Source of the DNA: Enterocloster aldenensis
Lineage (GTDB): Bacteria; Bacillota; Clostridia; Lachnospirales; Lachnospiraceae
Length of the DNA: 64,000 nucleotides
Direction: 5' to 3'
Assembly (NCBI RefSeq): GCF_003434055.1
Contig: NZ_QVEX01000001.1
Coordinates: 931,824-995,823, forward strand
Shown: positions 45,799 to 56,340 of the stretch, one piece after another
Layout of the letters: every line of letters starts with the position of its first letter
How positions within the stretch are numbered: position 1 is the stretch's first letter
Translations under genes and position numbers: made by a program
The notes under the pieces: generated by a model
Told to the model about the DNA's origin: nothing
The model's database searches: none
What the model saw: only the letters and a program-made list of their open reading frames with translations

Positions 45799-48072
45799 AT
45801 GAATCAAAAACAACTGGAAGAAATGCTCACCGCTGCATGTAAAAAGGACCTGTCTGCCTGCTCTGACCAGGAGATTTACACAGGCCTCCTGGGCCTGGTA
45901 AAAGAACTGGCCGGTACGCACAGATCTGGTACAGGGAAGAAAAAGCTCTATTACATTTCCGCTGAATTCCTTATTGGAAAACTGCTGTCCAACAATATGA
46001 TTAACCTTGGGATTTATGACAGCGTAAAAAACATCCTGGACACCCACGGCATATCCTTAAGCCGGATTGAGGAGATGGAACCGGAACCCTCCCTTGGCAA
46101 CGGAGGACTGGGCCGCCTGGCCGCCTGCTTCCTGGATTCCATTGCAACCCTTGGATTGAACGGGGATGGGATTGGCCTTAATTATCATTTCGGCCTTTTT
46201 AAACAGCTGTTTAAAGATAACCTTCAGGACGAGGAACCGAATCCCTGGATTAAGGACGCCTCATGGCTGACCAAAACAGACGTGACCTACAAGATTCCCT
46301 ACAAGGGCTTTACCCTTACCTCCAGGATGTACGACATCCAGGTAACCGGCTATGGAAACCGCACCAATACCCTTCATCTGTTTGACGTGGAGACCGTGGA
46401 CGAATCCCTGGTAACAGAAGGCATTTCCTTTGACAAAAAGGATATCCGCAAAAACCTTACCCTGTTCCTGTACCCGGACGACAGTGACAAGGCAGGCCAG
46501 GTCCTGCGCATCTGCCAGCAGTATTTCATGGTCAGCAATGCCGCGCGCCTGATTCTGTCAGAAGCACTTGGCAAAGGCTCCAGCCTTTACGACCTGCCCG
46601 ATTATGCGGTCATCCAGATCAATGACACACACCCGACCATGGTCATACCGGAACTGATACGGCTGCTCACCACGGAACACGGCATGGAAATGGACGATGC
46701 CATCCAGGTGGTAAGCAGGACCTGCGCCTACACCAACCACACCATACTGGCGGAAGCCCTGGAAACATGGCCCATGGAATATTTTAAGGAAACCGTGCCC
46801 CAGCTGATTCCAATCATGGAGGTGCTGGATGACAAGGTGCGCCGCAGGTTTGACGACCAGTCCGTGGCCATCATCGACAAAGGCGACCGGGTCCATATGG
46901 CCCATATGGATATCCACTATGGCTTCAGCGTCAACGGCGTTGCCGCCCTCCATACGGATATCCTGAAGGAAAATGAACTGAACAACTTTTATCAGATTTA
47001 TCCTGAGAAATTCAATAACAAGACAAATGGCATCACCTTCCGCCGGTGGCTCCTTCACTGCAATCCCCAGCTGACCGCGCTCATTGAAGAATTAATCGGC
47101 AGCGGGTTTAAAAAGGATGCCATGGAGTTAAAGAAGCTGGGCGCCCCGGAATTCATAAATAACATGAAGACGCTGCACCGCCTCTTAGCCATCAAGGACA
47201 GGAAAAAAGAAGACCTGGCCCTGTATCTTAAGGAGACCCAGGGAGTGGAGATAAATCCTCAGTCCATATTTGACATCCAGATCAAACGCCTTCACGAATA
47301 CAAGCGCCAGCAGATGAACGCCCTGTATCTGGTCCACAAATACCTGGAGATTAAAAAGGGCAAAAAGCCGACCACCCCCATTACCGCCTTATTCGGGGCC
47401 AAGGCAGCGCCTGCTTATGTGATTGCAAAGGATATCATCCACATGATCCTCTGCCTGGAACAGATCATTGACAATGACCCGGATGTAAAACCATGGCTGC
47501 AGGTAATCATGGTCAATAACTACAACGTGACCCTGGCTGAGAAGCTGATACCTGCCTGCGATATATCCGAACAGATTTCCCTTGCCTCCAAGGAAGCCAG
47601 CGGCACAGGCAACATGAAGTTCATGCTCAACGGCGCCGTTACCCTGGGAACGGACGACGGGGCCAATGTGGAAATCCACGAACTTGTGGGAGATGACAAT
47701 ATCTATATCTTTGGTGATTCCAGCGAAACAGTAATCCAGCGTTACAAGGACGGAAGCTACTGCTCCAGGGCCTACTATGACGGGAATCCATCCATCCGGG
47801 AAGCCGTGGACTTCATCACCGGTCCCCAGATGATGGCCGTGGGTTCAAAGGAACACCTGGAGCGTCTGTCAAATGAACTGCTGACCAAGGACTGGTTCAT
47901 GACCTTCCCTGACTTTGACGCCTACTGCCAGGCCAAGGAACAGGCATACAATGACTATGAGGACCGCACGGACTGGGCCAGGAAAATGCTCATCAACATC
48001 AGCCAAGCCGGTTTCTTCTCTTCCGACCGCACCATTGAAGAGTATAACCGCGATATATGGAAGCTGGATTAA
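45799..48072 (+). CDS. glgP: Glycogen/starch/alpha-glucan phosphorylase
   Basis: 757 residues from ATG 45799 (AAAGGAAG upstream). GT35 signatures: [19 protein letters not shown] near 96, and the PLP-site region [15 protein letters not shown] near 605 followed by [12 protein letters not shown]. It releases glucose-1-phosphate from glycogen in the cytoplasm. Slightly short compared with 800-residue relatives but all motifs are present. With malQ it forms a glycogen-breakdown pair. Confidence 0.95.
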   Translation: MNQKQLEEMLTAACKKDLSACSDQEIYTGLLGLVKELAGTHRSGTGKKKLYYISAEFLIGKLLSNNMINLGIYDSVKNILDTHGISLSRIEEMEPEPSLGNGGLGRLAACFLDSIATLGLNGDGIGLNYHFGLFKQLFKDNLQDEEPNPWIKDASWLTKTDVTYKIPYKGFTLTSRMYDIQVTGYGNRTNTLHLFDVETVDESLVTEGISFDKKDIRKNLTLFLYPDDSDKAGQVLRICQQYFMVSNAARLILSEALGKGSSLYDLPDYAVIQINDTHPTMVIPELIRLLTTEHGMEMDDAIQVVSRTCAYTNHTILAEALETWPMEYFKETVPQLIPIMEVLDDKVRRRFDDQSVAIIDKGDRVHMAHMDIHYGFSVNGVAALHTDILKENELNNFYQIYPEKFNNKTNGITFRRWLLHCNPQLTALIEELIGSGFKKDAMELKKLGAPEFINNMKTLHRLLAIKDRKKEDLALYLKETQGVEINPQSIFDIQIKRLHEYKRQQMNALYLVHKYLEIKKGKKPTTPITALFGAKAAPAYVIAKDIIHMILCLEQIIDNDPDVKPWLQVIMVNNYNVTLAEKLIPACDISEQISLASKEASGTGNMKFMLNGAVTLGTDDGANVEIHELVGDDNIYIFGDSSETVIQRYKDGSYCSRAYYDGNPSIREAVDFITGPQMMAVGSKEHLERLSNELLTKDWFMTFPDFDAYCQAKEQAYNDYEDRTDWARKMLINISQAGFFSSDRTIEEYNRDIWKLD

Positions 48073-48202
48073 GCCTGATTTGTAATATATTTGAAGAAAA
48101 TTTCATAAAATCTTCAAGATCATGTGATATCTTATGTGCTATACTATTACAATGCAGCGTAAGCGCGGTTTAGATATATACATGAAAAGGAGTAACTCAG
48201 AT

Positions 48203-49501
48203 ATGAACAAATTCACGGCGGCTGCCCTCCCGCTTGCCATGACAGCAGCACTTGCGGCAGCCCCAATCCATACGGCACCTGCGGCGTACCCGGGACAGGG
48301 CGTATTCACACAATACGATGCTGACTCAGGACAGGATTCATTCGCACCATATGCAATAGGACCAGGCCTCAACAACCTCTCCACCCAGGATGACTATGCT
48401 GCTTACCAATGGGCCTTTAAGAACGACGGACAGGTACAGAAGATTGAGCGGAAGCTGGATATAAAGACAGTGGAACCCATTATCCGGACAGATGAGAACG
48501 GAGTGGACACCATATCCCTTCCGCCTCTTGGACCCAGCAACTTTAAGGCCAGCACCATTGACGCGGTAAAGGGGATTGATATCAACCTACAGCCTGCCTG
48601 GGAACTTTATAATCAGATTGAGAACAAACGTCCGGTCATTGTGGCAATCATTGACACGGGTATTGATGTGGATCACCCGGACCTTAAGGACGCCATGTGG
48701 GTCAATGAGGATGAGATTCCCGGCGACGGTATTGACAATGACGGCAATGGCTTCATTGACGATGTGAACGGCTGGAACTTCATTGACAATAACAACCAGC
48801 TCTACACAGGGAAGGAAGACAACCACGGCACCCACGCCGCAGGCACCATCGCAGCTTCCAGGAACAACGGCGGTTCGGTGGGAATCACGGATAACCAGTA
48901 TGTCAAAATCATGTCCATCAAAGCCCTTGGGGGTGAGGAAGGAAAAGGAAGCCCGGAAAGTGTGATTGCCGCTATCCGCTATGCAGAAGCCAACGGGGCC
49001 CAGATATGTAACCTAAGCTTTGGTTCCGAAAACTGCACCGAGGAGTTCCGCGCAGCCATCCAGGGTTCCAAGATGCTGTTTGTGGTTGCGGCAGGCAATG
49101 GGAACGAAGATGAAATCGGTTATAATATTGATCAGAATCCGGTCTACCCTGCCAGCCTGCCATACGATAATATCATCACCGTGGCCAACCTGATATTCAA
49201 CGGCAAACTGGACAGAAGCTCCAATTTCGGCCCGGCCAGCGTGGATATTGCCGCGCCGGGTACATTCATCCTGAGCACCATCCCGGATAAATCCTATGCC
49301 TTCATGTCCGGCACTTCCATGGCAGCGCCCATGGTGGCCGGCGCTGCAGCCATGCTCTACTCTGCCCGGCCGGAACTGAGCCTGCAGGATGTGAGGAATA
49401 TCCTCATTACCTCGGCCCATAAGCTGGATACCCTGAACGGAAGGGTATATAGCGGGGGGATGCTGGATGTTTATTCTGCCCTTCAGTGGGCACGGCAGTA
49501 A
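48203..49501 (+). CDS. Subtilisin-like secreted serine protease (S8)
   Basis: 432 residues from ATG 48203 (AAAAGGAG, 10 nt upstream). Signal peptide (FTAAALPLAMTAALAAAPIHTAPA), pro-region, then the catalytic triad: Asp in AIIDTGIDVDHPD, His in NHGTHAAGTIAA, Ser in MSGTSMAAPMVAG. Secreted peptidase. A Ca-binding-like DGIDNDGNGFIDD loop follows the Asp. Single gene with its own terminator at 49519. Confidence 0.93.
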   Translation: MNKFTAAALPLAMTAALAAAPIHTAPAAYPGQGVFTQYDADSGQDSFAPYAIGPGLNNLSTQDDYAAYQWAFKNDGQVQKIERKLDIKTVEPIIRTDENGVDTISLPPLGPSNFKASTIDAVKGIDINLQPAWELYNQIENKRPVIVAIIDTGIDVDHPDLKDAMWVNEDEIPGDGIDNDGNGFIDDVNGWNFIDNNNQLYTGKEDNHGTHAAGTIAASRNNGGSVGITDNQYVKIMSIKALGGEEGKGSPESVIAAIRYAEANGAQICNLSFGSENCTEEFRAAIQGSKMLFVVAAGNGNEDEIGYNIDQNPVYPASLPYDNIITVANLIFNGKLDRSSNFGPASVDIAAPGTFILSTIPDKSYAFMSGTSMAAPMVAGAAAMLYSARPELSLQDVRNILITSAHKLDTLNGRVYSGGMLDVYSALQWARQ

Positions 49502-49518
49502 GATAAAATACATCAAAA

Positions 49519-49556
49519 CAGGACGGGCCATCTGCTAAAACCCGTCCTGCTTTTTT
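49519..49556 (+). terminator. Terminator after the subtilase
   Basis: CAGGACGGG/CCCGTCCTG stem and TTTTTT. Lies between two convergent genes and may serve both. Confidence 0.88.
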
Positions 49557-49567
49557 AACCCTGAAAG

Positions 49568-50320
49568 CTAACCCTGAGAGCGTTTCCTCATCTCCAGAAT
49601 CCCTTTCTTCAATAACCCCAGTTCACTGTCACAGCTGAACATGGTCATACCTTTACAGCGGCACTGTTTAATCAGTTCGGTCTTGGATGTAATGATTCCG
49701 CTGGGCAGTCCTGCTTTTTTTGATTCCTCAATCACAGTGCTGATGCAGCGTTCCATTGCTGGTGTAGAAAAGTCTCCCATTGTACCCAGGTCACACGCCA
49801 GGTCATTGGGCCCGATAAAAATACCATCCAGACCGGGGACTGAAACGATATCGCCTATATTATCAACTCCCTTTTTCGTTTCAATCTGGGCAAACAGCAT
49901 AATCCGTCCATTGGCTGCCGATGTATACTCCTGCAGGCTCCCCGGATTGTAATTACTGTGGGGACGCATGGTAGATATGCCACGTTTCCCTTCAGGTGCA
50001 TATTTCCCATACCTCACCAGCATCCGGGCCTGCTCTTTTGTCTCCAGCATGGGAACCAGAAGTCCGTCCACGCCTGCGTCCAGATACTTCTGGATACAAT
50101 CCCTTGCCACGGACGGGATCCGGACAATTACAGGAAAATGGATTCCATTTCCCACCGCTGCTAAGGCCGCTACCTGTGAATAGTCAAAATATCCGTGCTC
50201 ACAGTCCACAATCACATAATCAAGCCCTGATGCCTGCATCAGACGCAGTAGGTTCGGAGCCGCGATTTCCGACAGGAATACACCGGTTACTTCCTGCCCC
50301 CCTCTGATTTCCTGTTTCAT
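49568..50320 (-). CDS. HpcH/HpaI-family class II aldolase (2-keto-3-deoxy-acid type)
   Basis: 250 residues from ATG 50318-50320 (AAAGGA upstream). YVIVDCEHGYFDYSQ, GVDGLLVPMLETKEQA and GIFIGPNDLACDLG carry the metal-binding and substrate residues of this family. It splits 2-keto-3-deoxy-sugar acids into pyruvate and an aldehyde. It overlaps the upstream kinase by 101 bases. Last gene of the TRAP/kinase operon. Confidence 0.9.
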   Translation of the reverse strand: MKQEIRGGQEVTGVFLSEIAAPNLLRLMQASGLDYVIVDCEHGYFDYSQVAALAAVGNGIHFPVIVRIPSVARDCIQKYLDAGVDGLLVPMLETKEQARMLVRYGKYAPEGKRGISTMRPHSNYNPGSLQEYTSAANGRIMLFAQIETKKGVDNIGDIVSVPGLDGIFIGPNDLACDLGTMGDFSTPAMERCISTVIEESKKAGLPSGIITSKTELIKQCRCKGMTMFSCDSELGLLKKGILEMRKRSQG

Positions 50321-51665
50321 CCCAATCCATCCTTTCCGCACACTTAAGCACTAATTTCTGCATTCCCCTGAATACCTCATCATCCGCAGCACAGACAATC
50401 TCCTGAATTTCCAGTTCCTGCTGTATCGCCTCCTGTAATTTCCTGTTTTTCAGGATTGCTCCCCCTGTAAAATATATGGTTTTCTTCCGGGCTTCCTGTC
50501 CGCTCAGATAATCCGCGAATTCCCTATATTTTCTTCCAAAGTCTAAAGCAGTTGCCCACATTACATTCTTAAGTTTCAGGTTATCATGGTTTATATGCCG
50601 TATACTCCCATCTGCCAGCCGATCCGGCAGTTCATAGAACCCGCAGTCCACCTCCAGCCCCTGTGTGTCATGCCAGGGTTCCATGTGATGCAGTCTGTTC
50701 CATATCTCTTCCCGGTTCAAGGATGAACCGAATATCTGCCTTCCTATATCCCGGATATAATCAATCTGTACATCAAAATTCCGCCCTCCCGGCATGCAGG
50801 ATATGACATTACAATAATTGTTCTCATAGAAAGGCCTTATTTCATAATTTCCCGGTACATACCGGTCCGTTATGTAAATCAGCTGCCCACTGGTTCCTAT
50901 ATTAATAATAAGGTCCCCTGTCACGGCATCTGTCCCATATACGCTGGTCTGTACATCCCCCACATCAGGAAACACGCCTAACCGTACATCCCCCTCCTGA
51001 TAATACCCGCAGCATTCCATCTGGCTGGTTATGGCAGGCAGCTTTATGAACCCCAGCCCGGCCTGTTCCAGCATATCGGTACGCCATGTATTATCCAGGA
51101 TATTGGCAAACCCCATGGGAGCGGCATTTGTAATATGGCAGATTCCATTTCCTGTCAGCTTTTCAATGATGTAAGAGCCAAGCGTATGCACGTGTGTCTC
51201 ACATTTCCTTGACAACCCCTGTTCCTCAAACAAAGTATACAAGTTACACAGCGCCAATGCCGGTTTTATATAAACACCGTTGGGTTCCATCATTTCTCTG
51301 GAAAACCGCGCCTTCAGCTCTTCTATGTAGCTGTATCCACTGCTTTCCCTGCGCTTCAGGCACCTGGTATCCTGCCATGAAATATAAGTATCCCCTTCAA
51401 GTTCCGGATGGCAGACAACACATCCATGCTGCTGGGTAGAAAACAGGATTCCAGTTGTATCCGGATGTTTCCTGCAGCAGTCATGAATAATTCCCTTTAC
51501 TATCCCCACCACTTCCATGGCGTCATTCTCATAATAACTGCTGTCATGATTTGCCTTTCTGGGAGGTGTGGGATATTTTGTCTTCTCTATCTGCTTCTTC
51601 AGGCCTACATCAAACAGACCGGCTTTTATGAATGTACTCCCTATATCTACCATTATAAATTTCAT
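50220..51665 (-). CDS. FGGY-family carbohydrate kinase
   Basis: 481 residues. Hsp70/actin-like fold: MVDIGSTFIKAGLFD near 5-19 (phosphate loop), TQQHGCVV, and GDLIINIGTSGQL near 232-244. Uses ATP to phosphorylate a sugar or sugar acid. Its end runs about 101 bases into the aldolase gene in another frame, giving a Ser/Gly-rich tail (QRGAGSNRCIPVGNRGSEP), an unusual length of overlap. Position suggests that it acts on the substrate imported by the TRAP system. Confidence 0.88.
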   Translation of the reverse strand: MKFIMVDIGSTFIKAGLFDVGLKKQIEKTKYPTPPRKANHDSSYYENDAMEVVGIVKGIIHDCCRKHPDTTGILFSTQQHGCVVCHPELEGDTYISWQDTRCLKRRESSGYSYIEELKARFSREMMEPNGVYIKPALALCNLYTLFEEQGLSRKCETHVHTLGSYIIEKLTGNGICHITNAAPMGFANILDNTWRTDMLEQAGLGFIKLPAITSQMECCGYYQEGDVRLGVFPDVGDVQTSVYGTDAVTGDLIINIGTSGQLIYITDRYVPGNYEIRPFYENNYCNVISCMPGGRNFDVQIDYIRDIGRQIFGSSLNREEIWNRLHHMEPWHDTQGLEVDCGFYELPDRLADGSIRHINHDNLKLKNVMWATALDFGRKYREFADYLSGQEARKKTIYFTGGAILKNRKLQEAIQQELEIQEIVCAADDEVFRGMQKLVLKCAERMDWDETGNQRGAGSNRCIPVGNRGSEPTASDAGIRA

Positions 51666-51677
51666 GGACTATCCCCT

Positions 51678-52973
51678 CTATCTCATCAGCATATTCGGGA
51701 TTCCGGTTACAAGCCACGGAAACGCCCATAATATAATAACCTCAACCATCAGGACAAACAGAAACGGCCAGAGTTTTTTACACACCTGTTCCATGGATAG
51801 ATGCTCTATGCTGCAGGTCGTCATCAGCACCACCCCTACCGGCGGTGTGATATTGCCTATCATCGCAATTACGATAATACAGATGCCTGCATGTACCGGA
51901 TCAAATCCCGCTGCATTCAGCAAGGGCAGTATCATAGGAACGAATACCATGATATTCACATTTGGGTCACTCAAACAACCAAGTATGAGAAACAGCACAG
52001 TAACACAAAGAGCCACTAAAAACTTGCTGTCTCCTGCAAATGATGTGAGAAGCGCATATAATTTGACCTGCAGGTTTTCTGCTGTCATGACAAAGCTGAA
52101 ACATTTGGCCGCCGGAATCACAAGAAGCACAGAGCCGCTGGTAATAAATACGCTCTTCAGGCTCTCAATAAAATCTTTGATCTTCATAGTACGGTATACC
52201 AAGACCCCCAGCACCAAGGCATATAATACTGCCAGCGCTGCCGCTTCCGTGGTAGTGACCACTCCCAGATAAATACCTCCTAAGAGGATGGCCGGGGTCA
52301 GAAGGGGAAGTATGCAGGAGAACAGCGAATACAGCAAATGTACCAGATAATACCGCCATCCCTGCCATTTCAGCCTTGGCCCATTGTGCCGCAGGGAGTA
52401 AAGGTATACATATGCCATCAGGATAAGGCCCATAATCAGTCCTGGCAGTATGCCTCCGAACAAAAGACGGCCTACCGACACATTGGCCACCATGGCGTAA
52501 ACAACTGCCGGTATACTTGGGGGTATGATCGGGCCTATGGTAGATGAGGCAACCGTGGTGGATGCGCTGAATTCCCTGTCAAACCCCTCATCCACCATTG
52601 CCTGATAGGCCAGATGTCCGATTCCTCCGGCATCTGCCACGGCTGAACCTGACATTCCGGCAAATATGATACTTGTTGTAATGTTAACGTGCCCCATACC
52701 TCCCGGTATATATCCCACCATGTCCCTGCAGAATTTAAAAATACGGTCCGCCACGGATGTACGGTTCATTACTTCAGCAGTAAGGATAAACAGCGGAATC
52801 GCTACCAGGGCAAAGTTATTAAGCCCTGTAAACATCTTGGTCCCCATGATGGCAAGCCCCATCCCGCTGTTTAATGCGTACATAAAGGAGGATATGATCA
52901 TGGCTGCTGCAATCGGCATCCCTAATACAAAAAATGCGATGAAACTAACTAAAAACAACGCGATGCTAGACAT
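51678..52973 (-). CDS. dctM: TRAP transporter large permease (DctM)
   Basis: 431 residues, about 12 helices. Typical starts: FVLGMPIAAAMIISSFMYAL, VAIPLFILTAEVMNRT, and AGMSGSAVADAGGIGHLAY, a DctM signature. Moves a carboxylate or sugar acid with Na+. It overlaps dctQ by 8 bases. Confidence 0.95.
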   Translation of the reverse strand: MSSIALFLVSFIAFFVLGMPIAAAMIISSFMYALNSGMGLAIMGTKMFTGLNNFALVAIPLFILTAEVMNRTSVADRIFKFCRDMVGYIPGGMGHVNITTSIIFAGMSGSAVADAGGIGHLAYQAMVDEGFDREFSASTTVASSTIGPIIPPSIPAVVYAMVANVSVGRLLFGGILPGLIMGLILMAYVYLYSLRHNGPRLKWQGWRYYLVHLLYSLFSCILPLLTPAILLGGIYLGVVTTTEAAALAVLYALVLGVLVYRTMKIKDFIESLKSVFITSGSVLLVIPAAKCFSFVMTAENLQVKLYALLTSFAGDSKFLVALCVTVLFLILGCLSDPNVNIMVFVPMILPLLNAAGFDPVHAGICIIVIAMIGNITPPVGVVLMTTCSIEHLSMEQVCKKLWPFLFVLMVEVIILWAFPWLVTGIPNMLMR

Positions 52974-53481
52974 TTACCTTTCCTCCTCCCTTATGTGCCC
53001 TCATGAAGCATTGGGTATCCATTATCATATTACACAAAATATGATAGCTCATAAGCCCAAAACTAACCGGCAGGATTGCATACACATATTTTAAAGGAAG
53101 CCTCATCACACTGGATATGGCCAGCTGCCCCAGGAGTTCCATGAGGGCCGGAATGTACATCACAAAAAATACCAGCATAATAATGTTCATCAACTGCCTT
53201 ATGACATATTGGACAGATTTCGGAAACAGGCTTACAAAGGCAGCCACATTCAGATGCTTGTCATCGCCCATGGCATAAGCCGATGCCAGGAATCCCATCC
53301 ATACAAACAGGAATTGATTCAGTTCATCAGACCAGTTAAATCCGCTGTGCAGACAATACCGCAGCATGGCATTGGAAATCATGACTGTAAATAGCACGCC
53401 AAGACAGATACATCCACAGGCCTTTTCTATCTGTTTCAGTTTTGTGTTAATCCAAAAAATCCCCTGTAATGCCTTTTCCAT
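52966..53481 (-). CDS. dctQ: TRAP transporter small permease (DctQ)
   Basis: 171 residues with four helices. AFLFVWMGFLASAYAMGDDKHLNVAAFV in outline is the DctQ signature. Pairs with DctM. The stop overlaps the dctM start. Confidence 0.92.
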   Translation of the reverse strand: MEKALQGIFWINTKLKQIEKACGCICLGVLFTVMISNAMLRYCLHSGFNWSDELNQFLFVWMGFLASAYAMGDDKHLNVAAFVSLFPKSVQYVIRQLMNIIMLVFFVMYIPALMELLGQLAISSVMRLPLKYVYAILPVSFGLMSYHILCNMIMDTQCFMRAHKGGGKVNV

Positions 53482-53502
53482 GGAACCTCTCCCCTTCTGC
53501 TG

Positions 53503-54579
53503 TTATTTCATCGCCTGAATCTGATTGTACCACTCTTTCCATGCAGGATAATTTTCTACCACCTTCTGTGCATTTTCCTTAAACGGCGTGGTGTCAATAT
53601 CTTCAATTAATGTCATACCGTTGGACACACACTCGTCAATCAGGGCAGACTCATTTTCAACGGTCATTTTATCCACGTTATTACCCATATTGGTAAATAC
53701 TTCTGAGAAAATAGCCTTATCATCCTCAGGCAGTCCATCCCACAAACCTTGATTAATGATGGTCGATGAACAGGCAAGCATATGCTGTGTCATAATCAGA
53801 TAATCCTGGACTTCATAGAACTTCATGGTTACAATCTGTGTTACCGGATTTTCCTCACAGTCCGCAACGCCTGTCTGCAGGGACATGTACACATCCTCAA
53901 TGGGTATTGAGGTAATGGCTACCTGGAAAACATCCTTCAGTGTGGAATACGGCTCAAAGTTCACGCACCGCAGTGTCAGTCCGTTGAAATCTTCTAATGT
54001 ACGTATCTCCTTATTGGCAGTCAGATTGCGGAAACCGAAGTTATACATGTTCAGCTGATTAATGCCTCCCACTGCTTTACTGATTTCCCCGCGCATCTCC
54101 GTACATAAATCACTCTCCTTAAATGACTGCCAATGTTCGTAGCTGTCAAAGCAATATGGCGCAAACAGCACGCCTCCTGCTTCCAGCCAGTCGGACGCAC
54201 TGTCCAGACATGCGATATCCAGAGTCCCCATCTGGCATGCCGTAATACTGTCCGTATAATTTCCATATGTACCGTTAGGATAAATAACCAGTTTATACCT
54301 CCCTCCGGTCTTATCATAAAGTTCATCCGAAGCCTGCAAAAACGCCTGATGGACCGGATGGCTTTCTGCAAATACATGGGATACCTTAAGCTCCTTGGTT
54401 TCCACATCCCCATCTGCCTGTGCAGGTGTTTCCTCACTTTTCCCTGCTTCTGTTGAGGAGGCTGCCTCTGTCCCAACAGATGGACCCGTTGATTCCGTCT
54501 GTGAAGAATTCCCCCCTGAACAAGCCGTAATGCCTAATGCCATTGTTAATGCCAACCCCATTACCACTAATTTCTTCAT
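53503..54579 (-). CDS. dctP: TRAP transporter substrate-binding lipoprotein (DctP)
   Basis: 358 residues. Lipobox LGITAC-S near residue 20, so a lipid-anchored receptor on the outer face of the membrane. Then a Ser/Thr-rich linker and the DctP fold (HVFAESHPVHQAFLQASDEL..., RNLTANKEIRTLEDFNGLTLR...). The arginine in the TLRCVN stretch is the usual carboxylate contact. Begins the operon dctPQM-kinase-aldolase. Confidence 0.93.
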   Translation of the reverse strand: MKKLVVMGLALTMALGITACSGGNSSQTESTGPSVGTEAASSTEAGKSEETPAQADGDVETKELKVSHVFAESHPVHQAFLQASDELYDKTGGRYKLVIYPNGTYGNYTDSITACQMGTLDIACLDSASDWLEAGGVLFAPYCFDSYEHWQSFKESDLCTEMRGEISKAVGGINQLNMYNFGFRNLTANKEIRTLEDFNGLTLRCVNFEPYSTLKDVFQVAITSIPIEDVYMSLQTGVADCEENPVTQIVTMKFYEVQDYLIMTQHMLACSSTIINQGLWDGLPEDDKAIFSEVFTNMGNNVDKMTVENESALIDECVSNGMTLIEDIDTTPFKENAQKVVENYPAWKEWYNQIQAMK

Positions 54580-54627
54580 ATACCTTTCTCCTTTTCATTT
54601 TAGATATGGTTTAAATTATCTGCTACT

Positions 54628-54683
54628 AATGTAGCACATTTTTTATAAAGTGTCAACTTATTAACACAAAATGTCGACATTTT
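54628..54683 (-). promoter_or_regulatory. dctP promoter with palindromic GntR-type operator
   Basis: Minus strand TTGACA (54651-54656) and TACATT (54628-54633), 17 nt apart. Just upstream is AAAATGTCGACATTTT (54668-54683), a perfect 16-bp palindrome of the kind FadR/GntR proteins bind. The regulator fusion at 54748 is the obvious candidate. Confidence 0.7.
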
Positions 54684-54704
54684 ATTTCGAGTTGTATATA
54701 ACAA

Positions 54705-54745
54705 AATGGCAGTATCTGATACCATTGATTTCAGATACTGCCATT
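54705..54745 (-). terminator. Terminator after the dehydrogenase-GntR fusion gene
   Basis: Perfect 15-bp stem AATGGCAGTATCTGA/TCAGATACTGCCATT with a short loop, then TTTTG on the minus strand. It separates the fusion gene from dctP. Confidence 0.82.
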
Positions 54746-54747
54746 GA

Positions 54748-56340
54748 CTATTTCTCCATGTACACACTATTTAATACTGATTTGGATATTATCTCCGCAT
54801 CCATAATATGTTTCTTTAATTCCTGATAACTGTCCTTATCATCTGACAGCCACAGCTCATATAACCGCCGATGTTTTTCAAAAAAAGTAGATGCATATTC
54901 CTCGCCATATCCGGCAGATGTATTAAAACTCATAAGAGTGTAGATGAGTTGGGCGTTGCTTTCCCAGGCATTTATGACAAACAGGTTTCCTGAAGAACGT
55001 ACCTGCGCCCTGTGGAACTGGACATCCAGGTCATACCAGTCAATATTCCCATCATTGGACAGGCATGCTTTTTCTATCTTTTCCAGTACCTTGGCTATTA
55101 AAGGAAACATGGAATTCTTCTGGCTCAGCATTAATCTCAGGGCTTCCTGTTCCAGCAGGCAGCGGAAATTATATAATTCCATTACCTGTTTCTCAGTAAA
55201 TTCCACCACTTCCCGCCGTCCGTTACTGTGTGTGATGATCAGTCCTTCGTTGGATAGGATCTGCAGGGCTGTCCTCACGGAACTTCTGCTTGCGCAAAAA
55301 CGCCTGGCCAGCTGGTTCTCCGCCATCTTATCACCCTTTTTTATTGTCTGCCGCAGGATATCCAGACGCAGCTGGGTGGCTATTTTATCCGGTGCAGCCG
55401 CAGACCCACGGTTTACCACATTTCTCTCCTGTACCATCTGATGGATTTTATTACTGAGCATCTCGTTAACAGGTACGGCAATACCTGCCTTCCTGCCCAG
55501 TTCCAATACAGTGTCACCTAATATGTCCATCTCCAGAGGGCGCCCCTGCCAGTAATCCTGAAGCATGGAGGACCGTCCCTGGGAGGTCAGGTTTTGCAGG
55601 CTGTCTTCCCAGGCCCTGATATTCTCTTCACTTAAAGAAACCCCAAAATGGTTGGCCAGCGCAATCACCTCACGTTGGGCACTCCTCATTGTCTCCATGG
55701 CTCCTTCGCTCTCCCTCATCTGACCATAATTCATCTGATATGCTGTGCTGGTCTGATTGCATCCCACATTGATAAGGAATTTCTCCCAAAGCTTGTGTTC
55801 CATATCCTCCGGTATCTGATAATCAATACCGCTTTCCTCTAAAAATGCAGCTACTTCCCGAACCGGCCCTGAATATTGCCCTTTGTTTATCTTCTCTCCA
55901 AAATGCAGGCACCCCGCCTTATTAAAGGTCACCTGATTACCGTTTTTGTTGGCATCCGCGCCAGTAACAGTTGCATACAGCACATGTCCATCCCCAAATG
56001 CCTGAATCAGCTTCTCCTCGCTGGTCAACCCGTTTAATAATGACAAAATCTTCGTGTCCGGCCCCACCATTGACGCCATATGCTTAATCACATCCGGCAG
56101 ATTATATGATTTCACAGCCACAATAATCAAATCCATTGGGTGGTTCATCTGTTCTTCAAAAGAACAGTACTGCAGGGAAAGTTTCCGGCCATTTACTAAG
56201 ACAGGTTTTTCTCTATATCTCCGGGAATCCTTCACAATACCATACAGGACCACATCTTTATTACATTCTGCAATCTGCCAGGCGTACCCCGCTCCCATTG
56301 CGCCTAACCCAATTATTGCCACTTCTCTTATTTTCCTCAT
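54748..56340 (-). CDS. Fusion of ketopantoate-reductase-like dehydrogenase and GntR/FCD regulator
   Basis: 530 residues in one open frame from ATG 56338-56340. Residues about 5-310 are an ApbA/PanE-type enzyme: Rossmann loop IIGLGAMGAGYAWQI and KSYNLPDV; EKFLINVGCNQTST is the family's substrate region. Residues about 315-530 are a winged HTH (ATQLRLDILRQTIKKGDK...SRSSVRTALQILSNEGLI in outline) with an FCD-type helical domain. The enzyme half could be a sensor or a working reductase for the aldolase pathway. The operator at 54668 is its probable target. Confidence 0.85.
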   Translation of the reverse strand: MRKIREVAIIGLGAMGAGYAWQIAECNKDVVLYGIVKDSRRYREKPVLVNGRKLSLQYCSFEEQMNHPMDLIIVAVKSYNLPDVIKHMASMVGPDTKILSLLNGLTSEEKLIQAFGDGHVLYATVTGADANKNGNQVTFNKAGCLHFGEKINKGQYSGPVREVAAFLEESGIDYQIPEDMEHKLWEKFLINVGCNQTSTAYQMNYGQMRESEGAMETMRSAQREVIALANHFGVSLSEENIRAWEDSLQNLTSQGRSSMLQDYWQGRPLEMDILGDTVLELGRKAGIAVPVNEMLSNKIHQMVQERNVVNRGSAAAPDKIATQLRLDILRQTIKKGDKMAENQLARRFCASRSSVRTALQILSNEGLIITHSNGRREVVEFTEKQVMELYNFRCLLEQEALRLMLSQKNSMFPLIAKVLEKIEKACLSNDGNIDWYDLDVQFHRAQVRSSGNLFVINAWESNAQLIYTLMSFNTSAGYGEEYASTFFEKHRRLYELWLSDDKDSYQELKKHIMDAEIISKSVLNSVYMEK

